Assembly (NCBI GenBank): GCA_023251455.1
Contig: JAHEYT010000022.1
Span: 62,001-126,000 of the forward strand
Source of the DNA: Bacteroidota bacterium
Lineage (GTDB): Bacteria; Bacteroidota; Bacteroidia; Bacteroidales; Prolixibacteraceae
Length of the DNA: 64,000 nt
Direction: 5' to 3'
Positions 17,359-26,170 of the stretch are shown here, one piece after another. The notes beneath the pieces were generated by a model that ran no database searches, was not told the origin of the DNA, and saw only the letters and a list, made by a program, of their open reading frames with translations. Made by a program: the position numbers and the translations under genes. Positions within the stretch are counted from its first letter, which is position 1. Every line of letters starts with the position of its first letter.

Positions 17359-18354
17359 ATGAATCAAACAGTTGATATCCGAGAATTAAACGAAAGAATT
17401 CAGAGAGAAAGTTCGTTTGTCGACATCATCAGCATGGAGATGAACAAGGTAATTGTAGGTCAAAAACATTTGGTTGAGAGTCTTTTAGTTGGACTTTTGT
17501 CTGGTGGCCATATTTTATTGGAAGGGGTTCCCGGACTGGCAAAAACGCTCGCCATTAACACGCTCGCCACAAGTATCGACGCGAAGTTTGCACGTATCCA
17601 GTTTACTCCGGATTTGTTGCCCGCCGACTTGTTGGGAACTATGATTTACAGTCAGAAGAAAGAGGAATTCATCGTAAAAAAAGGTCCAATTTTTACCAAC
17701 TTCGTATTGGCCGACGAAATTAACCGTGCACCCGCCAAAGTTCAGTCGGCGCTGCTCGAAGCCATGCAGGAACGCCAGATCACCATTGGCGAAAACACCT
17801 ACAAGCTGCAGGAACCATTCCTGGTAATGGCCACTCAAAACCCGATTGAACAGGAAGGAACTTACCCGCTTCCTGAAGCCCAGGTTGACCGTTTTATGCT
17901 TAAAGTGGTAATTAATTACCCGACAAAAGAAGAAGAAAAGCTAATTGTACAGCAAAACTTACTAAAAATATTCCCTGTTGCATCTAAAGTAACGCGTACC
18001 GAAGATATTCTCAAAGCTCGCGAAGTGGTAAAAGATGTTTACATGGACGAAAAAATCCAGAAATACATTGTTGACATCGTTTTTGCTACACGCGATCCGA
18101 AAGCCTACAAACTCGACAAATATGTTGACATGATTACTTACGGAGGTTCGCCCCGCGCAAGTATCAGTCTGGCACAGGCCGCCAAAGCATTTGCATTCAT
18201 CAAACGCCGTGGCTATGTTATCCCTGAAGATGTTCGTGCTGTTTGTATGGATGTTATGCGTCACCGCATTGGGTTGAGTTACGAAGCCGAAGCGAACAAC
18301 ATTACTTCCGAAGAAATTATTGCTGAAATCCTGAACGCAGTTGAAGTTCCTTAG
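17359..18354 (+). CDS. moxR: MoxR-family AAA+ ATPase, first gene of the bat operon
   Basis: 331 residues with Walker A GVPGLAKT (about 56-63), Walker B FVLADEINRAP (about 116-126), a sensor-1 region around FLVMATQNPIEQEGTYPLPEAQ, and an arginine-finger region DRFMLKV. MoxR ATPases act as chaperones, usually for the VWA proteins encoded beside them. Here DUF58, BatA and BatB follow directly, the standard Bacteroidota arrangement. The 175-bp AT-rich gap upstream, shared divergently with truA, must hold the operon promoter. It is cytoplasmic, soluble, and shows no defects. Confidence 0.95.
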   Translation: MNQTVDIRELNERIQRESSFVDIISMEMNKVIVGQKHLVESLLVGLLSGGHILLEGVPGLAKTLAINTLATSIDAKFARIQFTPDLLPADLLGTMIYSQKKEEFIVKKGPIFTNFVLADEINRAPAKVQSALLEAMQERQITIGENTYKLQEPFLVMATQNPIEQEGTYPLPEAQVDRFMLKVVINYPTKEEEKLIVQQNLLKIFPVASKVTRTEDILKAREVVKDVYMDEKIQKYIVDIVFATRDPKAYKLDKYVDMITYGGSPRASISLAQAAKAFAFIKRRGYVIPEDVRAVCMDVMRHRIGLSYEAEANNITSEEIIAEILNAVEVP

Positions 18355-18359
18355 TCTGT

Positions 18360-18455
18360 GAATGTCATTTGCTTCGCGTCATTGCTGGTCATTTGTTTCA
18401 CGTCATTCATTGCATTTTTACGATAAATGACTATCAATGACAACCGAATGACCGA
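18360..18455. repeat. GTCATT-rich inverted repeat
   Basis: Several GTCATT units (for example GCGTCATTGCTGGTCATTTG) face ATGAC units further right (TCAATGACAACCGAATGAC). A similar GTCATT palindrome lies at 49204-49250. It occupies the gap between moxR and the DUF58 gene. Confidence 0.55.
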
Positions 18456-18467
18456 AACGACAAGAGA

Positions 18468-18498
18468 TTTGAAACTTGGAACCTGAAACTTGGAACTT
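18468..18498. repeat. TTGAAACTTGGAACTT-type intergenic repeat, copy 2
   Basis: Two tandem units, TTTGAAACTTGGAACC and TGAAACTTGGAACTT, end 6 bp before the DUF58 start codon. Nearly identical to copy 1 at 3391-3420. Confidence 0.75.
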
Positions 18499-18504
18499 AT
18501 ATAA

Positions 18505-19377
18505 ATGGAAACAAGCGAACTTATAAAACGAGTCCGGAAAATTGAAATAAAAACACGTGGACTGAGCCGCAATATTTTTGCCGGCGAGTACCATAGTGCA
18601 TTCAAAGGACGTGGGATGGCTTTCAGTGAGGTTCGTGAATACCAGTTTGGTGACGACATTCGCAACATCGACTGGAATGTGACAGCCCGTTACAACAAAC
18701 CGTTCGTCAAAATATACGAAGAAGAACGCGAACTGACCGTGATGCTACTGATTGACGTAAGCGGATCGCGCGAATTTGGATCTATGGACAAGCTGAAAAA
18801 GCATATTGTTACCGAAATCGCTGCTGTGCTGGCTTTTTCAGCCATTCAGAATAACGACAAAATCGGAGTCATTTTCTTTTCCGATCGGATTGAAAAGTTT
18901 ATTCCCCCGAAAAAGGGACGAAGCCACATTCTGCGAATCATCAGTGAATTAATCGATTTTGAGCCTCAATCGCATGGAACTGACATTTCAGGAGCGATCA
19001 GATATTTTACCAATGCCATTAAAAAACGCTGCACCGCCTTTGTGATTTCCGACTTTATTCAGAAGGAAGACAACCTGGAAAATGCACTTTCGATTGCAAA
19101 TAACCGGCACGACGTGGTGGCTTTGCGAATTTACGACGAACGCGAAACTGAACTCCCAAACATTGGCATGATTAAACTGAAAGATGCTGAAACAGGCGAA
19201 TACACCTGGGTCGATAGTTCTGACCGTATGGCCCGGTCGATTTACCGGAAATGGTGGATAGATCTTTCGGCTCAATTGGATAACAGCTTTAAACGAAGTC
19301 GGGTTGATTATGTGAGTATTAGCACCAACCACGACTATGTGAAATCATTAATCAGTCTCTTTAAAAAACGTGGATAA
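18505..19377 (+). CDS. DUF58 family VWA-like protein of the bat operon
   Basis: 290 residues. The DUF58 hallmark FKGRGMAFSEVREYQFGDD, followed by IRNIDWNVTARYNKPFVK, sits at about 35-65. The von Willebrand A-like part follows with the metal site DVSGSREF (about 87). The protein has no signal peptide or membrane helix and is expected at the cytoplasmic face. MoxR-DUF58-VWA modules are thought to assist the assembly or activity of membrane complexes; the substrate here is unknown. It lies between moxR and the TM protein at 19391, with only 13 bp to the latter. Confidence 0.93.
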   Translation: METSELIKRVRKIEIKTRGLSRNIFAGEYHSAFKGRGMAFSEVREYQFGDDIRNIDWNVTARYNKPFVKIYEEERELTVMLLIDVSGSREFGSMDKLKKHIVTEIAAVLAFSAIQNNDKIGVIFFSDRIEKFIPPKKGRSHILRIISELIDFEPQSHGTDISGAIRYFTNAIKKRCTAFVISDFIQKEDNLENALSIANNRHDVVALRIYDERETELPNIGMIKLKDAETGEYTWVDSSDRMARSIYRKWWIDLSAQLDNSFKRSRVDYVSISTNHDYVKSLISLFKKRG

Positions 19378-19390
19378 AAATAAATTTCAA

Positions 19391-20398
19391 ATGAAGCGAA
19401 GATTGTTATACGTCGTACTTTTTGTTTTGCTTTCAGGTGTTATCCACACACTTAAAGCACAACAAGTTACCGTTAAGGCAAGTATCGACTCAACGCATAT
19501 TCTCATTGGAGATCAACTTAAACTGCTCTTCGAAATTGAAAAGCCAAAAGATCTCGACATTCAGTTTCCACAGGTACCCGACACGTTCAGTTCAAAAATC
19601 GAAGTCGTCAATCGCTCAAAAGTTGACACCTTTAAACTGGACGACAAGGAACGCGAAAGATTGACACAAAGCCTTTTCATTACCTCGTTCGACAGTGGAA
19701 GGCATCAGATTCCGCCTTTCTATTTCAGGATGAAAAATGGACAAATGCTCGATTCGGCAGCTACCCGCGAACTGATGTTTCAGGTGCATGGAATGAAAAT
19801 TGACACGACCAAAGGTCCGGTTGACATCAAGACCGTGTATGGAGCTCCTGTGACTTTAAAAGAAGTAACACCTTACATTTTGGGGATTATCCTGCTTGCA
19901 GCCATTATCTTTTTCATTTTCTATTACATCCGTTGGAAGAAAAAGAATGTTCCGCTTTTCAGCAAACCTGAAAAACCTGCCGAGCCAGCTCATATTATCG
20001 CCTTGCGCGAACTCGACCGGATCAAAACGCAAAAATTGTGGCAACAGGAAAAATTAAAACAGTACTATTCTGAAGTTTCCGATACCATTCGAATATACAT
20101 TCAAAACCGGTTTGATATTCCGGCTATGGAGCAAACATCAAGCGAAACAATTGGCGTTTTCAAGCAGCAAAAAGCCCTGGTTGATGACAGAACGCGCGAT
20201 CAGCTGCAGCACATTCTGAGTTTGGCCGATTTGGTAAAGTTTGCCAAGTACACACCGCTGACCGACGACAACAATCTGACATTGATGAATGCCTATTTCT
20301 TTGTCAATCAAACCAAGAAAGAAGAGTTAAAAGCTCCCGAAAAAACAGAGGTTGAACTGAAAGAAGAACCTGCTGAAGAAATAAAAGTTGCAAAATAA
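19391..20398 (+). CDS. Bat operon membrane protein with periplasmic N-terminal domain
   Basis: About 335 residues. Starting at the ATG (MKRRLLYVVLFVLLSGVIHTLKAQ) it has a signal peptide. A periplasmic beta-rich domain covers about 25-155, a single membrane helix (YILGIILLAAIIFFIFYYI) lies at about 160-180, and the cytoplasmic tail ends in a Glu-rich stretch. The frame opens 21 bp earlier at a GTG that would overlap the DUF58 gene by 8 bp; the ATG gives a proper signal peptide and is preferred. This conserved gene stands between the DUF58 and batA genes in Bacteroidota. No enzymatic motif is visible; a scaffold for the MoxR/VWA system is a reasonable inference. Confidence 0.85.
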   Translation: MKRRLLYVVLFVLLSGVIHTLKAQQVTVKASIDSTHILIGDQLKLLFEIEKPKDLDIQFPQVPDTFSSKIEVVNRSKVDTFKLDDKERERLTQSLFITSFDSGRHQIPPFYFRMKNGQMLDSAATRELMFQVHGMKIDTTKGPVDIKTVYGAPVTLKEVTPYILGIILLAAIIFFIFYYIRWKKKNVPLFSKPEKPAEPAHIIALRELDRIKTQKLWQQEKLKQYYSEVSDTIRIYIQNRFDIPAMEQTSSETIGVFKQQKALVDDRTRDQLQHILSLADLVKFAKYTPLTDDNNLTLMNAYFFVNQTKKEELKAPEKTEVELKEEPAEEIKVAK

Positions 20399-20410
20399 CC
20401 GAATGAAAAA

Positions 20411-21403
20411 ATGATTGGAATGAGTTATAAGAATCCGGAATTTTTCTACCTGTTTCTGCTTTTGATACCCATGATTGCATGGTATATCTGGCGACAAAAG
20501 AAACTGGGTGCCAGCATACATTTTTCATCAAATATGGGTTTTGCAAAAATCCCCAAAAGCTGGAAATATTACTTTCGCCACAGTGTTTTTGTGCTTTTGT
20601 TGTCGAGCATGTCGTTTCTGATACTGGCATTGGCTCGCCCGCAATCGTCAAACAGCTGGCAAAATGTAACTACCGAAGGAATCGACATTGTTATTGCACT
20701 GGATATTTCGAGTTCGATGTTGGCCATGGATTTCCAGCCCAACCGGCTCGAAGCCGCCAAAGATGTGGCAACCCAATTTATTTCAGGCCGCCCAAACGAT
20801 AAAATTGGCCTGGTGGTTTTTTCAGGCGAAAGCTTTACCCAATGCCCGCTGACGACCGACCATGCAACAGTGATCAACCTGTTCCGGAATATTGAAAGCG
20901 GTATGATTGAAGATGGGACTGCCATTGGAAACGGACTGGCTACGGCGGTTTCACGACTGAAAGAAAGTAGCGCCATAAGCCGGGTTGTCATCCTGCTTAC
21001 TGACGGTGAAAATAACCGTGGAGAAATTGCCCCGGTAACTGCTGCGGAGCTAGCTAAAACATTTGGAATACGGGTTTATACCGTTGGTGTAGGAACTATC
21101 GGAACAGCTCCCTACCCGATGCAAACTCCATTTGGAGTGCAGGTACGCGATGTGGAAGTAAAAATTGACGAAACCACCTTGCAAAAAATAGCAGAAACAA
21201 CCGATGGAAAGTATTTCAGGGCTACCAATAATAATAAACTAGCCGAGATCTATCAGGAAATCGATAAACTTGAAAAATCAAAAATCGACGTCAAAGAATT
21301 CAGCAAAAAAGAAGAACAATACCTGAAATTCGCGCTTGCCGGAGCTTTGCTTTTGATGTTGGGATTGTTCCTGAAGACAACCATTTTCAGGAATATACCA
21401 TAG
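20411..21403 (+). CDS. batA: VWA-domain membrane protein BatA
   Basis: 330 residues. Two N-terminal membrane helices (FFYLFLLLIPMIAWYI and VFVLLLSSMSFLILALA) are followed by a VWA domain facing the cytoplasm or periplasm, with an intact MIDAS motif DISSSM (Asp98) and the Thr/Asp pair in LLTDGENNRG. A third helix (FALAGALLLMLGLFL) is at the C-terminus. Bat proteins were named for oxygen tolerance in Bacteroides; the molecular role remains unclear. It is closely similar in layout to BatB downstream. A second Met at codon 4 is an alternative start. A TTGGAACTT-type repeat lies in the gap to batB. Confidence 0.95.
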   Translation: MIGMSYKNPEFFYLFLLLIPMIAWYIWRQKKLGASIHFSSNMGFAKIPKSWKYYFRHSVFVLLLSSMSFLILALARPQSSNSWQNVTTEGIDIVIALDISSSMLAMDFQPNRLEAAKDVATQFISGRPNDKIGLVVFSGESFTQCPLTTDHATVINLFRNIESGMIEDGTAIGNGLATAVSRLKESSAISRVVILLTDGENNRGEIAPVTAAELAKTFGIRVYTVGVGTIGTAPYPMQTPFGVQVRDVEVKIDETTLQKIAETTDGKYFRATNNNKLAEIYQEIDKLEKSKIDVKEFSKKEEQYLKFALAGALLLMLGLFLKTTIFRNIP

Positions 21404-21464
21404 ATATTGATGATTTTTGATTGATTATTGAATATTTAAATAACGAATACCTATTTCCAAGACG

Positions 21465-21496
21465 ACTTGGAACTTTGAACTTGAAACTTTGAACTT
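21465..21496. repeat. TTGAAACTTGGAACTT-type intergenic repeat, copy 3
   Basis: ACTTGGAACTTTGAACTTGA followed by AACTTTGAACTTT, ending 7 bp before the batB start. Confidence 0.65.
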
Positions 21497-21502
21497 TTTC
21501 GT

Positions 21503-22537
21503 ATGTTTAGAATAGCAAATCCTGAATATTTATATGCTTTGTTGGTCATTCCGGCATTGATAGTTTTTTTCTGGTATTCCAGAATGAAACGAAAAAAGTC
21601 GCTGGCACTCTTTGGGCAGAAAGAAATTCTGTCGGTGCTGATGCCTAACGTTAGTGCAGGAAGGCCAATATTAAAGTTTATTGTATTGTTACTGGCACTT
21701 ACCAGCCTTATTGTAGGCATTGCACGTCCACAATTCGGATCGAAACTGAAAACTGAAAAACGCAAGGGCATCGAATTGATGATCGCTGTTGATGTTTCAA
21801 ACAGTATGATGTCACAAGACATTCAGCCCAACCGGCTTGAGCGCGCCAAAAGAGCGATCTCACAACTGGTTGATAAACTGAGCAACGACAAAATCGGGCT
21901 AATCGTTTTTGCTGGCGATGCATACACACAGCTCCCTATTACTGCCGACTACGTATCGGCCAAATTATTTCTGAATTCGATTAGTCCGGAAATGGTGCCC
22001 ACACAGGGAACTGCTATTGGAGCCGCTATCGAACTTGGAATAAAATCTTTTAGTCCGACTTTTGAGGGCAGCAAAGCTATGATCATTATCACCGACGGAG
22101 AAAACCATGAGGACGACGCAGTTGGCGCAGCAACCGAAGCGGCAAAAAAAGGAATTGTAGTTTATACCCTCGGAATGGGATCGCCTGAAGGAGGACCAAT
22201 TCCGGATAGCAATAATGGCGGAAGAAGTTTTCGAAAGGATAAAAACGGAAACTATATTGTGACTAAACTGGATGAGCAAATGCTTCAGAAAATTGCTGAA
22301 GCTGGAAAAGGCGCATACATTAGAGCGAACAATGCCCAGGTTGGTTTAAATAACCTTTTAAGCGAAGTGAATAAGATGGAAAAATCGGAACTGGAAACGC
22401 AGACGTACGCCGATTACGACGATAAATTCCAGTATTTTATTGGCTTAGGCTTATTTCTGATTTTGCTGGATTTTATGATACTTGAGCGAAAAAACAAGTA
22501 TTTGAAAAATTTCAAACTGTTTGGAGAAAGAAAATAG
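21503..22537 (+). CDS. batB: VWA-domain membrane protein BatB
   Basis: 344 residues with the same plan as BatA: N-terminal helices (YLYALLVIPALIVFFWY and FIVLLLALTSLIVGIA), a VWA domain with MIDAS motif DVSNSM (about 96-101) and ITDGENHEDD, and a C-terminal helix (FIGLGLFLILLDFMI). BatA and BatB probably form a membrane complex worked on by the MoxR ATPase. Only 6 bp separate it from batC. Both metal-site loops are intact, so ligand or substrate binding through the metal is likely kept. Confidence 0.95.
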   Translation: MFRIANPEYLYALLVIPALIVFFWYSRMKRKKSLALFGQKEILSVLMPNVSAGRPILKFIVLLLALTSLIVGIARPQFGSKLKTEKRKGIELMIAVDVSNSMMSQDIQPNRLERAKRAISQLVDKLSNDKIGLIVFAGDAYTQLPITADYVSAKLFLNSISPEMVPTQGTAIGAAIELGIKSFSPTFEGSKAMIIITDGENHEDDAVGAATEAAKKGIVVYTLGMGSPEGGPIPDSNNGGRSFRKDKNGNYIVTKLDEQMLQKIAEAGKGAYIRANNAQVGLNNLLSEVNKMEKSELETQTYADYDDKFQYFIGLGLFLILLDFMILERKNKYLKNFKLFGERK

Positions 22538-22543
22538 AAAGGT

Positions 22544-23284
22544 ATGAAACAAGCTAGTTTACTGATTATGATATTGTTCGTTTGGATTACTGCAAGCCAG
22601 GCTCAAAACGAACGCAAATTTGTCAGACAGGGAAATAAATACTACGAGGCGGCGAATAAAGATACCAGCCGTATCGACACGGTTCAATTCAATAAGGCTG
22701 AGATTGAATACCTCAAAGCGCTTGAAAAAAAACCGGATGACGCCAAATGGAATTTTAACCTGGCTGATGCTCTTTATAAGCAAAAGAAGTTCGACCAATC
22801 GGCTGAAAAATTTCAGGAAATTGCAGACAAAACCACCAATAAAATTGAAAAGAGCAGGGCTCTTCACAATCTGGGAAATTCGTACCTGATGAAGAATAAA
22901 CTGGACGAAAGTATTTCTGCCTACAAAGATGCTTTGCGCAACAATCCGAAAGATCTGGAGACCAAATACAATTTGCTGTATGCTATGAATATGAAGAAAA
23001 AGCAGCAGGACCAGCAGAAAAAAGATCAGGACAAGGATAAAGACAAAGACAAGGATAAAGATCAGGATAAAAAAGATCAGAAAAAGGATCAGGATCAAAA
23101 GAATAAAGACCAGCAAAATAAGGATCAAAAGCAGCAGCAACAACAGCAACAGAATAAAATTTCGAAGCAAAATGCAGAACAAATGTTGCAGGCTCTTGAA
23201 AACAATGAAAAAAAGATTCAGGACAAGGTTAAAAAAATCCAGGCCTTAAAAGCCGAATCGAAAAAGGTAGAGAAGGATTGGTAA
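22544..23284 (+). CDS. batC: TPR protein BatC with Lys/Asp/Gln-rich tail
   Basis: 246 residues. A signal peptide (MKQASLLIMILFVWITASQA) places it in the periplasm. Three TPR-like units at about 25-145 (IEYLKALEKKPDDAKWNFNLADALYKQKKFDQSAEKF, then ALHNLGNSYLMKNKLDESISAYKDALRNNP) form a protein-binding surface. About 150-205 is a simple charged tract built from KDQDKD, KKDQ and QQQ runs, encoded by GAT/AAA/CAG-rich DNA. The last 40 residues are a predicted coiled coil. BatC is expected to hold the periplasmic parts of the Bat complex together. The tract may vary in length between strains by slippage. Confidence 0.92.
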   Translation: MKQASLLIMILFVWITASQAQNERKFVRQGNKYYEAANKDTSRIDTVQFNKAEIEYLKALEKKPDDAKWNFNLADALYKQKKFDQSAEKFQEIADKTTNKIEKSRALHNLGNSYLMKNKLDESISAYKDALRNNPKDLETKYNLLYAMNMKKKQQDQQKKDQDKDKDKDKDKDQDKKDQKKDQDQKNKDQQNKDQKQQQQQQQNKISKQNAEQMLQALENNEKKIQDKVKKIQALKAESKKVEKDW

Positions 23285-23301
23285 AGAAGACGGAAGTCCG
23301 G

Positions 23302-23325
23302 AATTTGGAACTTGAAATTTGGAAC
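23302..23325. repeat. TTGAAACTTGGAACTT-type intergenic repeat, copy 4
   Basis: AATTTGGAACTTGAAATTTG plus GAACC, in the 75-bp gap between batC and batD. Confidence 0.6.
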
Positions 23326-23359
23326 CGTAATTTTGCAAAAAAGAATACCCAAAAGAACT

Positions 23360-25192
23360 ATGATCAGAAAATTAAAAGTACTGATGATTTTTATGCTGGT
23401 TGGCCTTGTGGCGATGGCCGACAGCACACAGTTCGTCATGGAAGGACCGGAAGTGGTGGCCATGGGAGAACAATTCAGATTAGGATTTACACTAAACGAA
23501 AGAGGCACCGACCTTCAGTTGCCCGATTTATCGAACTTTGATGTTCTGATGGGTCCATCAACATCACAGAGTTCAAGCATTCAAATTATCAATGGGAAAA
23601 CGACCCAAACATCAAGCTTTTCTTACATTTTCATCCTCAGGGCAAAAAAAGAAGGTAAATTTTCGATTCGCCCGGCATCAATTAAGGTAAATGGAAAAAC
23701 TTACGAATCGAATAGCCTTAACATTCAGGTTGTAAAAGGGCAACCTCAGCAATCGGGAAGCCAGCAAGGCGGTGCCCAGCAGAATAATCAACAGCAGCAA
23801 GACGAAACTCCTGCCGGAAGTGTGAGCAAAGACAATCTGTTCGTTCGGGTTGCAGTCGATAAAACCAACGTTTCAAAAGGAGAACAAATTCTGTCGACCG
23901 TAAAATTATACATCAGTCAGAATGTTCCGCTGAATGGTTTTGACGAAGTAAAACTGCCATCGTACGAAGGATTCTGGACCAAAGACATTGATGTTCCAAC
24001 CCAGGTTAATTTCACTCGCGAAGTTTACAATGGGAAAATATACCAGGTAGGTATTCTCAAAAAAACCATTTTATTCCCTCAGCAAACCGGGAATATCCGC
24101 ATCGATCCATTCGAAATCACTTGCCTGGTTCGCCAAAGAGTTCGCCAGCAACAAGGTTTCTTCGACGATTTCTTTGACAACTACCGCGTTGTAAAAGCAA
24201 AAGTAGTTAGCGATCCGGTAACAATTAATGTAAAAGATTTACCCAACCAACCAGCCAATTTTAACGGAGCTGTTGGTAATTTTAGTTTCTCCGGATCGTT
24301 GGATAAAACCGCGGCCAAATCGAACGAAGCAATGACCTTGAAATTGATTGTTTCGGGTACTGGTAACCTTAACCTTATTAATCCTCCGGAAATTGAATTG
24401 CCCCAGGATTTTGAAGCTTACGAACCAAAAACAAGCGACAAAACCATCGCCAGCGACAATGGGATGAGTGGTTCTGTTTCGTTCGAATACCTTTTTATTC
24501 CAAGGTATGCTGGAAATTTCACTATACCAGCTGTTCAGTTTGTCTTCTTCAATCCTGCTACCCGTCAGTTTGTGACTAAGTCGACCGAAGCGTTTAACAT
24601 CAGGATCGAAAAAGGAAAAGACGATCAGAATTCGGGAGTGGTTAATTCATACTCCAAGGAAGATGTAAAAATGATCGGGAAAGACATCCGGTTTATCAAG
24701 CAGAACAAGTCGGTTTTGAAACCCAAAGGGAGTTCGTTCTTTGGAACGTTTGAATATTACAGCATTTTTATTTTAAGTTCAATTGGATTCGCTGTTTTCT
24801 ATGTGCTCAACCGCAAAAAGATTGAAGAAAGCAAAAACCTTACTTTGGTCAAGAACAAACGGGCCAACAAAGTGGCGCTTAAACGCTTAAAGGAAGCTTC
24901 AATATTCCTGAAAAATAATCAGGCTGAGAAATTTTACGAAGCTGTAATTAAAGCATTATGGGGTTATTTAAGCGATAAGTTATCGATTCCGGTAGCCGAC
25001 CTGAACAGGGAAAAAGCGTCATCAAGTCTTCTGGAAAAAGGAATGGAACAGGAAGTTGTGACCGAACTGATGAAAATTATTGACGACTGTGAATTTGCCC
25101 GATATGCGCCGGCAGCCTTTTCAGGTACCATGAAAGATGTGTACGATGGAGCCGCCAAAGTAATGGGGATCTTCGAAAAGCAAATTAAGTAA
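23360..25192 (+). CDS. batD: Bat operon protein BatD
   Basis: About 610 residues from the ATG at 23360 (MIRKLKVLMIFMLVGLVAMA, signal peptide). The frame opens 48 bp earlier at a TTG inside a repeat; the ATG is preferred because it gives a normal signal. A long periplasmic part of several beta-sandwich domains, with a Gln/Gly-rich linker near 125-145 (QQSGSQQGGAQQNNQQQ), leads to one membrane helix (YSIFILSSIGFAVFYVL at about 470-487) and a cytoplasmic helical tail. BatD is the large oxygen-tolerance-associated protein of the Bat system. It lies between batC and batE. Length matches the family. Confidence 0.93.
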   Translation: MIRKLKVLMIFMLVGLVAMADSTQFVMEGPEVVAMGEQFRLGFTLNERGTDLQLPDLSNFDVLMGPSTSQSSSIQIINGKTTQTSSFSYIFILRAKKEGKFSIRPASIKVNGKTYESNSLNIQVVKGQPQQSGSQQGGAQQNNQQQQDETPAGSVSKDNLFVRVAVDKTNVSKGEQILSTVKLYISQNVPLNGFDEVKLPSYEGFWTKDIDVPTQVNFTREVYNGKIYQVGILKKTILFPQQTGNIRIDPFEITCLVRQRVRQQQGFFDDFFDNYRVVKAKVVSDPVTINVKDLPNQPANFNGAVGNFSFSGSLDKTAAKSNEAMTLKLIVSGTGNLNLINPPEIELPQDFEAYEPKTSDKTIASDNGMSGSVSFEYLFIPRYAGNFTIPAVQFVFFNPATRQFVTKSTEAFNIRIEKGKDDQNSGVVNSYSKEDVKMIGKDIRFIKQNKSVLKPKGSSFFGTFEYYSIFILSSIGFAVFYVLNRKKIEESKNLTLVKNKRANKVALKRLKEASIFLKNNQAEKFYEAVIKALWGYLSDKLSIPVADLNREKASSSLLEKGMEQEVVTELMKIIDDCEFARYAPAAFSGTMKDVYDGAAKVMGIFEKQIK

Positions 25193-25211
25193 ACGACAGA
25201 AATTTTAGAGT

Positions 25212-25961
25212 ATGAAACGAACAATCAATACGATACTGGCGATTTTGTTTACTGCGGCAGTTTTTGCACAAGGCGATCTGATTCAGAAGGCAAACGAACA
25301 TTACACGAAAGAGGAATTTCAGAAAGCCATTGATGGTTATAACCAGATTCTAATGGCAGGTATTGAATCGCCTGAAGTCTATTTCAACCTTGGGAACGCC
25401 TATTATAAAACCAAACAATATACGCTTTCAATCCTGAATTACGAACGTGCAAAACTATTGGCCCCCGACGATGAAGACATTGAATTTAATCTTCAGGTTG
25501 CCAATCAGAAAGTGGTCGATTCCATTCAGGAATTACCCGGAATATTTATTGTCAGATGGTGGAATGCGCTTGTAAACAGCCAAACCACCGACACTTGGGC
25601 TGTCATTAGTATTTTCAGCTTCGTTGTATTTTTAACCATGCTGGGTTTTTACTTCTTTGCAAAAACCAGTGAAGTGAAACGGATAACATTCTGGTCGGGC
25701 TGCTTTCTTATTGTATTCACTATTTTTAGCTATACGTTCGCAGCCAAACAAAAAAGCAGGCTTGTCAATCACACCTATGCCATTGTGATGCAGCCAACTG
25801 TGACGGTAAAAAGCTCACCTTCTGAAACGGGAACCAACTTATTTGTAGTTCATGAAGGTTTAAAAGTTAGAATTACTGACAAACTTGGCGATTGGGTTGA
25901 GATCAGATTAGCCGATGGAAATAAAGGATGGCTGCTGACCGAATCGGTCGAACGGATTTAA
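25212..25961 (+). CDS. batE: Bat operon protein BatE (TPR, membrane helices, SH3-like domain)
   Basis: 249 residues. A signal peptide (MKRTINTILAILFTAAVFAQ) is followed by two TPR units (about 22-100, with SPEVYFNLGNAYYKTKQYTLSILNYERAKLLAP). Two membrane helices lie at about 130-152 and 160-178. A C-terminal bacterial SH3-type domain (about 190-248, TVKSSPSETGTNLFVVHEGLKV, then WVEIRLADGNKGWL) could bind cell-wall peptides. It is the last gene of the bat operon and is followed by a strong terminator 21 bp after its stop. Confidence 0.93.
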   Translation: MKRTINTILAILFTAAVFAQGDLIQKANEHYTKEEFQKAIDGYNQILMAGIESPEVYFNLGNAYYKTKQYTLSILNYERAKLLAPDDEDIEFNLQVANQKVVDSIQELPGIFIVRWWNALVNSQTTDTWAVISIFSFVVFLTMLGFYFFAKTSEVKRITFWSGCFLIVFTIFSYTFAAKQKSRLVNHTYAIVMQPTVTVKSSPSETGTNLFVVHEGLKVRITDKLGDWVEIRLADGNKGWLLTESVERI

Positions 25962-25982
25962 GAAATCATCATTTTTATAGAT

Positions 25983-26015
25983 TTGCCAGTCTGATTATTT
26001 AAATCAGACTGGCAA
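25983..26015 (+). terminator. Intrinsic terminator of the bat operon
   Basis: The arms TTGCCAGTCTGATT and AATCAGACTGGCAA form a perfect 14-bp stem with a 5-base loop, followed by TTTGTTTTAATTTG. One of the strongest hairpins in the window. Confidence 0.93.
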
Positions 26016-26170
26016 TTTGTTTTAATTTGCAACAACAAACAACCATTTCCATTTATAGTTGTTATCTATTCTTGTGTTAATAATTTGATTTTTAATAGTC
26101 ACATGCCTGCCCGATGCAGGCGGGGAATTCATTCCGGGGTTTCCGGGATTCATTTCATAAATTTTAAACT